Assembly: GCA_041639705.1 (NCBI GenBank)
Contig: JBEQBT010000201.1
Coordinates: forward strand, 1 to 6,318
Length of the DNA stretch: 6,318 nucleotides
DNA from: JARDZI01 sp041639705
Lineage (GTDB): Bacteria; Bacillota; Clostridia; Clostridiales; Caloramatoraceae
Direction: 5' to 3'
The position numbers were made by a program, and so were the translations under genes. Of the stretch, positions 1-4,707 are shown piece by piece (the stretch's first letter is position 1; the number at the start of each line of letters is the position of its first letter). The notes below the pieces were generated by a model, which did no database searches, was not told the DNA's origin, and saw only the letters and a list, made by a program, of their open reading frames with translations.

Positions 1-1325
1 CTTTTTCCAGATCCAGTAGCACCTGCAATTAAAAGGTGAGGCATTTTAGATATATCCGTTACTATACATTTCCCACCAATGTCCTTTCCTAATGCAAATG
101 CTACTCTAGAATTGAACTCAATAAACTCGCTTGATTCCAATACTTCTCTTAACATAACAGGAACTACTTCCTTATTAGGAACCTCTATACCAACAGCTGC
201 TTTACCAGGAATAGGAGCTTCGATTCTTACAGATGGTGCAGCTAGATTTAGTGCTATATCATCTGCAAGATTTACTATTTTGCTAACCTTAACACCTGGA
301 TTAGGATGTAATTCATATCTTGTTACTGAAGGTCCTCTACTTACTTGAACAACCTTTGCCTCAACACCAAAACTCTGTAATGTTTCTTCAAGTATTTTAG
401 CATTGTTTAGGAGATCTTTTTTATCCTGAACATTAGTTTTAATTTTATTCTCTGCCAATAAATCAATCAATGGATATTTATATTCTATTTTCTTTACTTC
501 ATTTTGGTGCTTATCAATTTCTTCAACTATTTCATCTGAGATAATATTATTTACATAATCATCATTATGTTTACTATTTCTACTCTTTATATTCTCTGGC
601 TCCTCATCCCCATCTTTTTCATCGTCCATCTTTAAAAAATCCAGTATTTTAATTTTTTTATCAATCTTTTCAATATTATCCTCATAGTTCTTTTTATCAA
701 ATGTTTCCTCTAAATTATTTTTCCGGAAAACGTTTACATCTTCTTTATTGTTATCCTTGGTTTTCACTTTTAATTTATTTCCTTTATACTTTTGAATAGT
801 TTTTTCGATAATTTCTCCAAGTGATACTTCAGTCGAAATTATTAGTAATATAATTGCAATACAAACTAGAAATATATATGTTCCTGTTCTTCCAAGAATA
901 TATAATAAAGGGATATTTACTATTTCAGAAAGTATACCTCCACCTCTTGATTCTAATCCTAATAAATTGGCTTTTGTCAATCTATCCATAAAACTCAAAT
1001 CTCTATTGAGGTATGTATAATTAACTTGAAGTAATAATAAAACATCATACACAAAAACACAAAGTGCCCAAAATTTCATCCTTATTTTTATTTTTCCTCG
1101 GTTAGCAATTAAGGCTACACCAATTAAAAGGAACAGGACAGGAAACACATATGCTCCTATACCAAATATTCCATAAAATAAATCTCTAAACATACTTCCA
1201 GCGATTCCTGAAGGTTTTATATATATGCTGATCCCAATAAGAAGAGAAAGACCTATTATAATAATACCGTATACTTCATTTTTAACATTCTTACTTGCTG
1301 TGTTATTTTTCTTTTTTCTCGCCAT
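1..1325 (-). CDS. ftsK: DNA translocase FtsK/SpoIIIE, N-terminal 441 residues (3' end outside window)
   Basis: This is a septum-anchored ATPase that pumps double-stranded DNA during division and, in spore formers, into the forespore. I translated it from 1325 to the window edge without finding a stop or frameshift. A basic N-terminus (MARKKKN) is followed by hydrophobic segments at about residues 18-36, 51-74, 85-100 and 128-164, matching the four-helix FtsK/SpoIIIE membrane domain. A charged, low-complexity linker covers about 165-300. The alpha domain of the motor starts near 302, with GPSVTRYE (351-358), PGVKVSKI, and IEAPIPGKAAVGIE. The visible part ends in the Walker A motif GATGSGK (435-441). 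The Walker B motif and the DNA-reading gamma domain lie outside the window. The start at 1325 is preferred over an in-frame ATG six bases upstream because that ATG overlaps the ribosome binding site. At this locus Bacillus has spoIIIE; I cannot tell an FtsK-type from a SpoIIIE-type role from this part. Confidence 0.96.
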   Translation of the reverse strand, partial: MARKKKNNTASKNVKNEVYGIIIIGLSLLIGISIYIKPSGIAGSMFRDLFYGIFGIGAYVFPVLFLLIGVALIANRGKIKIRMKFWALCVFVYDVLLLLQVNYTYLNRDLSFMDRLTKANLLGLESRGGGILSEIVNIPLLYILGRTGTYIFLVCIAIILLIISTEVSLGEIIEKTIQKYKGNKLKVKTKDNNKEDVNVFRKNNLEETFDKKNYEDNIEKIDKKIKILDFLKMDDEKDGDEEPENIKSRNSKHNDDYVNNIISDEIVEEIDKHQNEVKKIEYKYPLIDLLAENKIKTNVQDKKDLLNNAKILEETLQSFGVEAKVVQVSRGPSVTRYELHPNPGVKVSKIVNLADDIALNLAAPSVRIEAPIPGKAAVGIEVPNKEVVPVMLREVLESSEFIEFNSRVAFALGKDIGGKCIVTDISKMPHLLIAGATGSGK

Positions 1326-1330
1326 TTTCA

Positions 1331-1336
1331 TCACCT
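1331..1336 (-). promoter_or_regulatory. Ribosome binding site of ftsK, decides the start
   Basis: The minus strand reads AGGTGATGAAAATGGCG. The AGGTGA core lies 5 nt before the ATG at 1325 and overlaps the earlier in-frame ATG at 1331, so the later ATG is the likely start. The base of a 21-bp inverted repeat ends only two bases upstream, so folding of that repeat could affect access to this site. Confidence 0.75.
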
Positions 1337-1338
1337 AT

Positions 1339-1390
1339 ATATTTTGCATAAATGATTTTACATTATAAAAAAATCATTTATGCAAAATAT
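1339..1390. repeat. Inverted repeat A, copy 1 (21-bp perfect arms)
   Basis: The arms at 1339-1359 (starting ATATTTTGCATAAATG) and 1370-1390 are perfect reverse complements, separated by a 10-nt spacer. The same element recurs at 6037-6087. It is the first half of a two-hairpin repeat whose second half is at 1512-1558. In the ftsK transcript it would form a long AU-rich hairpin immediately before the ribosome binding site. Confidence 0.95.
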
Positions 1391-1410
1391 TTCCTTTATC
1401 AATTTCTAAG

Positions 1411-1434
1411 ACTCCACCTTCTATAAGGTGGAGT
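1411..1434. repeat. Hairpin 1 of the insertion
   Basis: ACTCCACCTT (1411-1420) and AAGGTGGAGT (1425-1434) form a perfect 10-bp stem with a CTAT loop. Its right arm can alternatively pair with TCCAC at 1436-1440, and it shares the AGGTGG/CCACCT hexamer with hairpin 2, so different folds compete. Confidence 0.93.
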
Positions 1435-1446
1435 TTCCACTTTTTG

Positions 1447-1476
1447 CTTCAGGTGGGGTAGAGTCCCCACCTGAAG
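1447..1476. repeat. Hairpin 2 of the insertion
   Basis: CTTCAGGTGGGG (1447-1458) and CCCCACCTGAAG (1465-1476) form a perfect 12-bp stem with a 6-nt loop (TAGAGT). It has the highest GC content of any structure in the window and should be very stable in either RNA or single-stranded DNA. Confidence 0.95.
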
Positions 1477-1483
1477 TCTCGAT

Positions 1484-1501
1484 GTTCAGCTTTAGCTGAA
1501 C
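1484..1501. repeat. Hairpin 3 of the insertion
   Basis: GTTCAGC (1484-1490) and GCTGAAC (1495-1501) form a perfect 7-bp stem with a TTTA loop. CTC at 1478-1480 can extend it by pairing with GAG at 1502-1504. The following GTTCA (1504-1508) repeats the first five bases of the left arm and could compete for the right arm. Confidence 0.9.
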
Positions 1502-1511
1502 GAGTTCACTC

Positions 1512-1558
1512 ATATAACGCAATAAATACCTTAATGTAACATCTTTATTGCGTTATAT
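1512..1558. repeat. Inverted repeat B, copy 1 (15-bp perfect arms)
   Basis: ATATAACGCAATAAA (1512-1526) and its exact complement (1544-1558) enclose a 17-nt spacer. The same sequence with two changes in the right arm recurs at 6100-6146, again next to inverted repeat A. Shared sequence continues to about 1560. Confidence 0.93.
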
Positions 1559-1632
1559 ATAATAATATATTCTATATTTATATTTATTTCCCTGCATGCA
1601 TAATCATAGGATTTAACTATAAACAACAATTA

Positions 1633-1661
1633 ATTATATCACAGCAATATTATAAAAACAA
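1633..1661 (-). promoter_or_regulatory. Possible promoter for ftsK
   Basis: On the minus strand TTGTTT (1661-1656) and TATAAT (1638-1633) are spaced by 17 nt. The -10 is a perfect match to the sigma-A consensus, but only half of the -35 matches, and it overlaps the T-tract of the tepA terminator. If used, it would give ftsK a leader of about 300 nt containing all the hairpins at 1339-1558. Apart from these repeats and the terminator, I see nothing in the 1326-1673 gap. Confidence 0.35.
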
Positions 1662-1687
1662 AAGCAAATGCAATTACTGCATTTGCT
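1653..1687 (-). terminator. Intrinsic terminator overlapping the tepA stop codon
   Basis: In the transcript direction AGCAAATGCA (1687-1678) pairs with TGCATTTGCT (1672-1663) across a 5-nt loop containing the stop codon. The T-rich run TTTGTTTTTA follows directly. A perfect 10-bp stem plus this tail is a convincing rho-independent terminator, and it separates tepA from ftsK. Confidence 0.8.
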
Positions 1688-2423
1688 CTTCCTTCTTCTC
1701 TATTAATTCTCTAAGTTTTTTGAATGCTTCACTTATTCCTCCAATGGAATCGATAAGTTTAATATCTACAGCCTGTTGACCAATAAGTATGGTTCCCATA
1801 TCATTTAACAATTCATCAGTTTGGACCATTAGTTCATTATATTTTTCATTTGTTATACCTGAATTTCTAACCACGAAATTACTAATTCTCTCCTGCATCT
1901 TTTTAAAATAATCAAAGGTCTGTGGAACACCAACAACAAGACCTGTCATTCTAATTGGATGTATTATCATTGTTGCTGTAGGAGAAATAAATGAAAAATC
2001 AGTTGATACTGCTAGGGGTACTCCAATACTATGACCTCCACCAATAACTAATGACACAGTTGGTTTAGATAAGCTGTTAATCATTTCTGCAATTGCCAAT
2101 CCTGCCTCTACGTCACCGCCTACTGTATTTAATAATACTAATAATCCTTTTATATTAGGGTTTTCTTCAATGCTTACCAACAGAGGTATTACATGCTCAT
2201 ACCTTGTAGCTTTTGTTTGAGGAGGCAGTACTACATGACCTTCAATTTGGCCAATAATATTTAGAGTATAAATATCTGAGCTCTGTTCTGGTAACTCAGT
2301 ATTTCCTACCTCCTTTAAATTCTGTAACTCCTTGTTATTTTGAATATTCGTTTCTTTTGGACTATCATTTATTTGAATATCAACCTTCTTTTCTTCCTTA
2401 TTATCCTTGCTTTTTCTAGGCAT
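1674..2423 (-). CDS. tepA: ClpP-like serine protease of the TepA (YmfB) family
   Basis: This 249-residue protein belongs to the ClpP/crotonase fold. In Bacillus, TepA (translocation-enhancing peptidase) is reported to assist protein secretion. Residues 1-48 are highly charged and low in complexity, with no signal peptide or membrane segment, so the protein is probably cytosolic. The protease domain covers about 50-240. It shows the oxyanion-type glycine loop LLNTVGGDVEAGLA (97-110), the likely nucleophile Ser132 in GGGHSIG, and the likely catalytic His155 in MIIHP. The third residue is probably an aspartate in TDELLND (202-208), but I cannot fix which one. The C-terminus QAVDIKLIDSIGG resembles the ClpP 'GLID' end. 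It lies between dapG and ftsK, as its Bacillus counterpart lies just before spoIIIE. The family assignment is strong; the substrate is unknown. Confidence 0.9.
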   Translation of the reverse strand: MPRKSKDNKEEKKVDIQINDSPKETNIQNNKELQNLKEVGNTELPEQSSDIYTLNIIGQIEGHVVLPPQTKATRYEHVIPLLVSIEENPNIKGLLVLLNTVGGDVEAGLAIAEMINSLSKPTVSLVIGGGHSIGVPLAVSTDFSFISPTATMIIHPIRMTGLVVGVPQTFDYFKKMQERISNFVVRNSGITNEKYNELMVQTDELLNDMGTILIGQQAVDIKLIDSIGGISEAFKKLRELIEKKEEQMQ

Positions 2424-2440
2424 ACATGTTTTTCCTCCTT
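2423..2440 (-). promoter_or_regulatory. tepA ribosome binding site with a decoy upstream ATG
   Basis: AAGGAGG (2440-2434) is a near-perfect Shine-Dalgarno sequence. The nearest ATG, 6 nt downstream at 2427-2425, opens the frame ATG TAT GCC TAG, which ends after three codons. The tepA ATG at 2423 is in another frame and 10 nt from the Shine-Dalgarno, a wider than usual spacing. The TAG overlaps the second and third tepA codons, so a ribosome ending there could restart at tepA or block it. Confidence 0.75.
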
Positions 2441-2457
2441 AAAATAACATCATAATT

Positions 2458-2473
2458 GCAAATATTTATTTGC
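2458..2473. repeat. Small hairpin in the tepA leader
   Basis: GCAAATA (2458-2464) and TATTTGC (2467-2473) are perfect complements with a 2-nt centre, giving a realistic stem of 6 bp. It lies 34 nt before the tepA start. It may be chance in such AT-rich sequence. Confidence 0.4.
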
Positions 2474-2548
2474 TTATGTTTTATCTTTTCCATTAAAATA
2501 AATAATAATCTAAAATTTAAAATCTTTATAATAGGTAAACATTTTTCT

Positions 2549-2628
2549 ATATAAAAATTAGTGCCTTGTTATCCTGAACGTAGTGAAGGATCTTAAAGAT
2601 TCTTCATTATGTTCAGGATAACAAGGCA
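2549..2628 (-). terminator. Possible dapG terminator formed by the hairpin repeat
   Basis: In the dapG transcript the long hairpin at 2628-2562 is followed by CTAATTTTTATATAG. The stem is much longer than a usual terminator and the T-tract is short and interrupted, so termination is plausible but not certain. I see no better terminator between the dapG stop and tepA. Confidence 0.4.
2562..2628. repeat. 67-bp hairpin repeat of the CCTGAACGTAGTGAAGGATCT type
   Basis: The segment folds end to end as about 32 base pairs around a 3-nt centre (TAA at 2594-2596). The outer 18 pairs are perfect, and the inner part has three G-T positions. The core resembles a palindromic sequence I recall being scattered between genes in many Firmicutes ('CCTGAACGTAGTGAAGGATCT'). 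That comparison is from memory. It lies between dapG and tepA with no coding potential. In the transcript direction TAATTTTTA follows, so it may also end dapG transcription. Confidence 0.85.
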
Positions 2629-2691
2629 AGTTATCAAGCACAATTATTAAAAGAAAACATTTTGAGACACCATCTTATAATATTAATACAC

Positions 2692-3873
2692 TCACATCCC
2701 GAAAGCATTATGAAGTGCATTTATTGCCTTTATAGTATCTTCATCATTTACAAGACACCATATTGTAGTATGTGAATCTGCTGTCTGTAATACTTCAATA
2801 TGATTTTGATCTAAAACCATTAATATCTTGGCCATCACTCCAGGTATTCCTCTCATTCCATTCCCTATTACTGCGATTTTACTACAATTATTAATAATTG
2901 TATAATCACTATTAAGTTTCTGAAGAATTTTCTCTGCTTTTTTCGTATCCTTTCCATCCACTGTAAAAACTTTATACTTAGGAAATACATTAATAAGATC
3001 TATACTTAAGCCATTTTCAGCAAGTTCAACGAAAACATCATTTCCATCTTTCTTATTTATTGTCACACTTATCTGAGTCCTATTTGACATATGGGTAATA
3101 CCCGTCACAATTTTGTTAGTATTATCATTTGCAGCTGTAATTACGGTACCAGGTGCATTTGTCATTGTATTTTTAATGATAAGTGGAACATTTCCTCTCA
3201 TTGCATATTCAACTGCCCTAGGATGTATTACCTTTGCACCCTGATCTGCAAATTGAAACACTTCATTATAACTTATTTTATCAATAACCTTTGCCTCTGG
3301 AACGATTCTAGGGTCAGCTGTCATAATACCATCAACGTCTGTATAAATTTCAATGAAATCTGCTTTTAAAGCTTCACCTAAAACAGAACCAGTTACATCA
3401 CTACCACCTCTACCAATTGTAGTTATATCACCATCCTCAGTTATTCCTTGAAAACCTGCTACAATTGGAATAATTCCTTCCTTTGTTAAATCTAATATTT
3501 TATTAGTCTCCACTTTTATTATATCAGCATCGCTATAATCATTATTTGTAATAATACCAGCTTGACCACCAGTTAATACTTTAACCTTTAATTTTCTCTT
3601 TTCTAGAGTTTCTCCAATTACTACAGCGGATATTATTTCCCCACAGCTCATTAATAAGTCCATTTCTCTTTTACTTACATGACTTTCACTATTATTTATT
3701 AATGAAAGTAATGTGTCAGTTGCATATGGGTCACCCTTTCTACCAATGGCTGATACAACTACTACAGGGCTGTAGCCTTTATTTATTGCTTCTATTATTT
3801 TATCTGCTACCATTTCTCTTCTTTGTTGAGTAGAGACCGATGTTCCACCAAATTTTTGTACAATAATCTTCAT
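2692..3873 (-). CDS. dapG: Aspartate kinase, DapG type
   Basis: This cytosolic enzyme phosphorylates aspartate, the first step toward lysine, diaminopimelate, threonine and methionine. It has 393 residues, close to the roughly 400 of Bacillus DapG. The kinase domain covers about 1-245, with the N-terminal KFGGTSVS (7-14), SCGE (76-79), the GRGGSD phosphate-binding motif (154-159), YTDVDGIMTADPR (177-189), and GAKVIHPRAVEYA (212-224). Two ACT regulatory domains follow: about 264-325, and 330-393 with IGNGMRGIPGVMAKIL and VLQTADSHTTIWCLV. In Bacillus DapG these bind diaminopimelate; that effector is inferred here. The start is supported by AAAGGGGG 7 nt upstream. Unlike in Bacillus, asd, dapA and spoVFAB are not adjacent, and the gene appears to have its own promoter. 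Confidence 0.96.
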   Translation of the reverse strand: MKIIVQKFGGTSVSTQQRREMVADKIIEAINKGYSPVVVVSAIGRKGDPYATDTLLSLINNSESHVSKREMDLLMSCGEIISAVVIGETLEKRKLKVKVLTGGQAGIITNNDYSDADIIKVETNKILDLTKEGIIPIVAGFQGITEDGDITTIGRGGSDVTGSVLGEALKADFIEIYTDVDGIMTADPRIVPEAKVIDKISYNEVFQFADQGAKVIHPRAVEYAMRGNVPLIIKNTMTNAPGTVITAANDNTNKIVTGITHMSNRTQISVTINKKDGNDVFVELAENGLSIDLINVFPKYKVFTVDGKDTKKAEKILQKLNSDYTIINNCSKIAVIGNGMRGIPGVMAKILMVLDQNHIEVLQTADSHTTIWCLVNDEDTIKAINALHNAFGM

Positions 3874-3902
3874 AAAATAGCCCCCTTTAAAGCTACTAGT
3901 TC

Positions 3903-3930
3903 AATATAATATTCTAACTAATATTATATT
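3903..3930. repeat. AT-only inverted repeat at the dapG transcription start region
   Basis: AATATAATATT (3903-3913) and AATATTATATT (3920-3930) are perfect 11-bp complements around CTAACT. The repeat overlaps the last bases of the predicted -10 box and the expected transcription start, so it could be an operator or just AT-rich promoter sequence. Confidence 0.55.
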
Positions 3931-3956
3931 ATACAACTATACCAGAGGGATGTGAA
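3928..3956 (-). promoter_or_regulatory. Sigma-A-type promoter of dapG
   Basis: The minus strand has TTCACA (3956-3951), a 17-nt spacer, and TATAAT (3933-3928). The -35 differs from consensus at one position and the -10 is perfect. Transcription would start near 3921, giving a leader of about 48 nt. That is too short for a lysine riboswitch. Confidence 0.7.
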
Positions 3957-3976
3957 AAAAAATTATATTTTATAAT
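3954..3976 (-). terminator. Weak AT-only terminator-like structure after ymxH
   Basis: On the minus strand ATTATA and TATAAT (3976-3962) enclose AAA and are followed by an uninterrupted run of T. The stop codon lies within the stem. With only six A-T pairs it would be weak, and the T-run also adjoins the dapG -35 box, so this call is tentative. Confidence 0.3.
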
Positions 3977-4211
3977 CAAAAATTATTGTTTTTTCACTCT
4001 GCTTTAATTTACTCGTCCATGGTATTTCAATTACATTATCATCTCTAAAAGAAAATAAGGAAGCTTTACTTTCACTTGCAATTACATTTAGTATTTCTCC
4101 AGTCTTGATACTAAATGTCATTTCGCAGTCCCCTAAATAACCATACTTCTCACCATTATGTACATTTATTATTTCAAGATTCATGATTTCTGTTAATCTT
4201 TTTCTGCTCAT
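3963..4211 (-). CDS. ymxH: PRC-barrel domain protein, YlmC/YmxH family
   Basis: This 82-residue soluble protein is of the small YlmC/YmxH PRC-barrel type, often annotated as sporulation-related; its biochemical role is not known. It begins MSRKRLTEIMNLEIINVHNGEKYGYLGDCEM, the usual family opening of 'L..KEVINV.dG.rLG..gD.E'. The GEI at 38-40 and the IPW segment near 63-65 also fit the family. There is no signal peptide or membrane segment. The start is supported by GGAGGG 5 nt upstream. It sits between dut and dapG, with a terminator before it and the dapG promoter after it, so it may be its own small unit. I found no good promoter in the 53-nt gap to dut. The same gene follows ymxG in Bacillus, which supports the assignment. 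Confidence 0.85.
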   Translation of the reverse strand: MSRKRLTEIMNLEIINVHNGEKYGYLGDCEMTFSIKTGEILNVIASESKASLFSFRDDNVIEIPWTSKLKQSEKTIIFDYKI

Positions 4212-4252
4212 ACAATCCCTCCAAATTAAAATTAATTTATTCTATTATATTT

Positions 4253-4291
4253 AAAAAAGGTGGCTTATAGACCTGTTGATCCAAAGCCACC
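4253..4291 (-). terminator. Intrinsic terminator at the end of dut
   Basis: In the transcript direction GGTGGCTT (4291-4284) pairs with AAGCCACC (4266-4259), followed by TTTTTT (4258-4253). The stem is 8 bp with a 17-nt loop that can partly pair internally. The left arm is inside the last dut codons and the right arm includes two bases of the stop codon. This is the clearest terminator in the window. Confidence 0.85.
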
Positions 4292-4705
4292 TGCACCTCT
4301 ATTTGTATCTTCTAATTCCTTAACCTCAATTATATTTGGAATTTCAATTCTATTTATAACCATTTGAGCAATTCTGTCACCTCTATTTATTATAAAAGAA
4401 TTTTCTCCAAAGTTAATCATTATAAGGTTTATTTCCCCTCTGTAATCGCTGTCAATGGTACCTGGTGTATTTACTAGGGATATTCCATACTTTATTGCTA
4501 AACCACTTCTAGGACGTATTTGAGCCTCATATCCTACTGGTAAAGCAATAGATATACCAGTAGGTATTAATTTTATTTTTTTGGGGAAAATAACCGTTTC
4601 TTCTCTTACATTTGCATATAAATCCATTCCAGCAGCTCCATTTGTCATAAATCTTGGTAGAGGTAAATCCATTGCACTCTCTAGTTTTTTTATATATATA
4701 TCCAT
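4265..4705 (-). CDS. dut: dUTP pyrophosphatase (trimeric dUTPase)
   Basis: The enzyme hydrolyses dUTP to dUMP and pyrophosphate, keeping uracil out of DNA and supplying the dTMP precursor. The 146 residues match the length of bacterial homotrimeric dUTPases. All five motifs are present: AAGMDLYA (24-31), PRSGLA (65-70), GTIDSDYRGEI (82-92, with the likely catalytic Asp85 and the sugar-selecting Tyr88), RGDRIAQMV (108-116), and the flexible C-terminal RGAGGFGSTG (136-145). It should therefore be active. The start is 2 nt after the ymxG stop. Its Shine-Dalgarno GGAG lies inside the last ymxG codons, 8 nt from the ATG, indicating translational coupling with ymxG. Dut is not part of the Bacillus version of this cluster. 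Confidence 0.97.
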   Translation of the reverse strand: MDIYIKKLESAMDLPLPRFMTNGAAGMDLYANVREETVIFPKKIKLIPTGISIALPVGYEAQIRPRSGLAIKYGISLVNTPGTIDSDYRGEINLIMINFGENSFIINRGDRIAQMVINRIEIPNIIEVKELEDTNRGAGGFGSTGL

Positions 4706-4707
4706 TT

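Larger units (their letters stand above)
1400..1509. mobile_element. Hairpin-rich insertion of about 110 bp inside repeat copy 1 (IS200/IS605-derived candidate)
   Basis: The intact copy at 6037-6150 has a 12-nt linker between its two hairpins; here the linker is 121 nt. Aligning the two places the extra DNA at about 1400-1509, between TTTAT and TC. It has no coding capacity. It holds three stable hairpins at 1411-1434, 1447-1476 and 1484-1501, and its GC content is clearly higher than the surroundings. Subterminal hairpins, insertion just 3' of a TTNAT pentamer, and no target duplication are features of IS200/IS605 elements and of their small transposase-less derivatives. No tnpA or tnpB sequence is present. 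Boundaries are uncertain by a few bases, and the family assignment is inference. Confidence 0.5.

Noticed and set aside
79..348. 89-codon plus-strand open frame
   Set aside because: It lies opposite the ftsK alpha domain coding region, its protein is low-complexity Ser/Thr/Leu, and no ribosome binding site precedes it. It is a shadow of ftsK.
1357..1372. TATAAT in the loop of inverted repeat A as an ftsK promoter
   Set aside because: No -35-like hexamer lies 16-18 nt upstream, and copy 2 of the repeat has lost the TATAAT.
1339..1560. CRISPR array
   Set aside because: There are several palindromes but no regularly spaced direct repeats with unique spacers, and no cas genes.
3091..3369. 92-codon plus-strand open frame
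   Set aside because: It is antisense to the conserved kinase domain of dapG, with a Cys/Asn/Ile-rich translation resembling no family.
3874..3962. Lysine riboswitch or T-box upstream of dapG
   Set aside because: The predicted leader is only about 48 nt and AT-only in its inverted repeat; the conserved riboswitch or T-box elements cannot fit.
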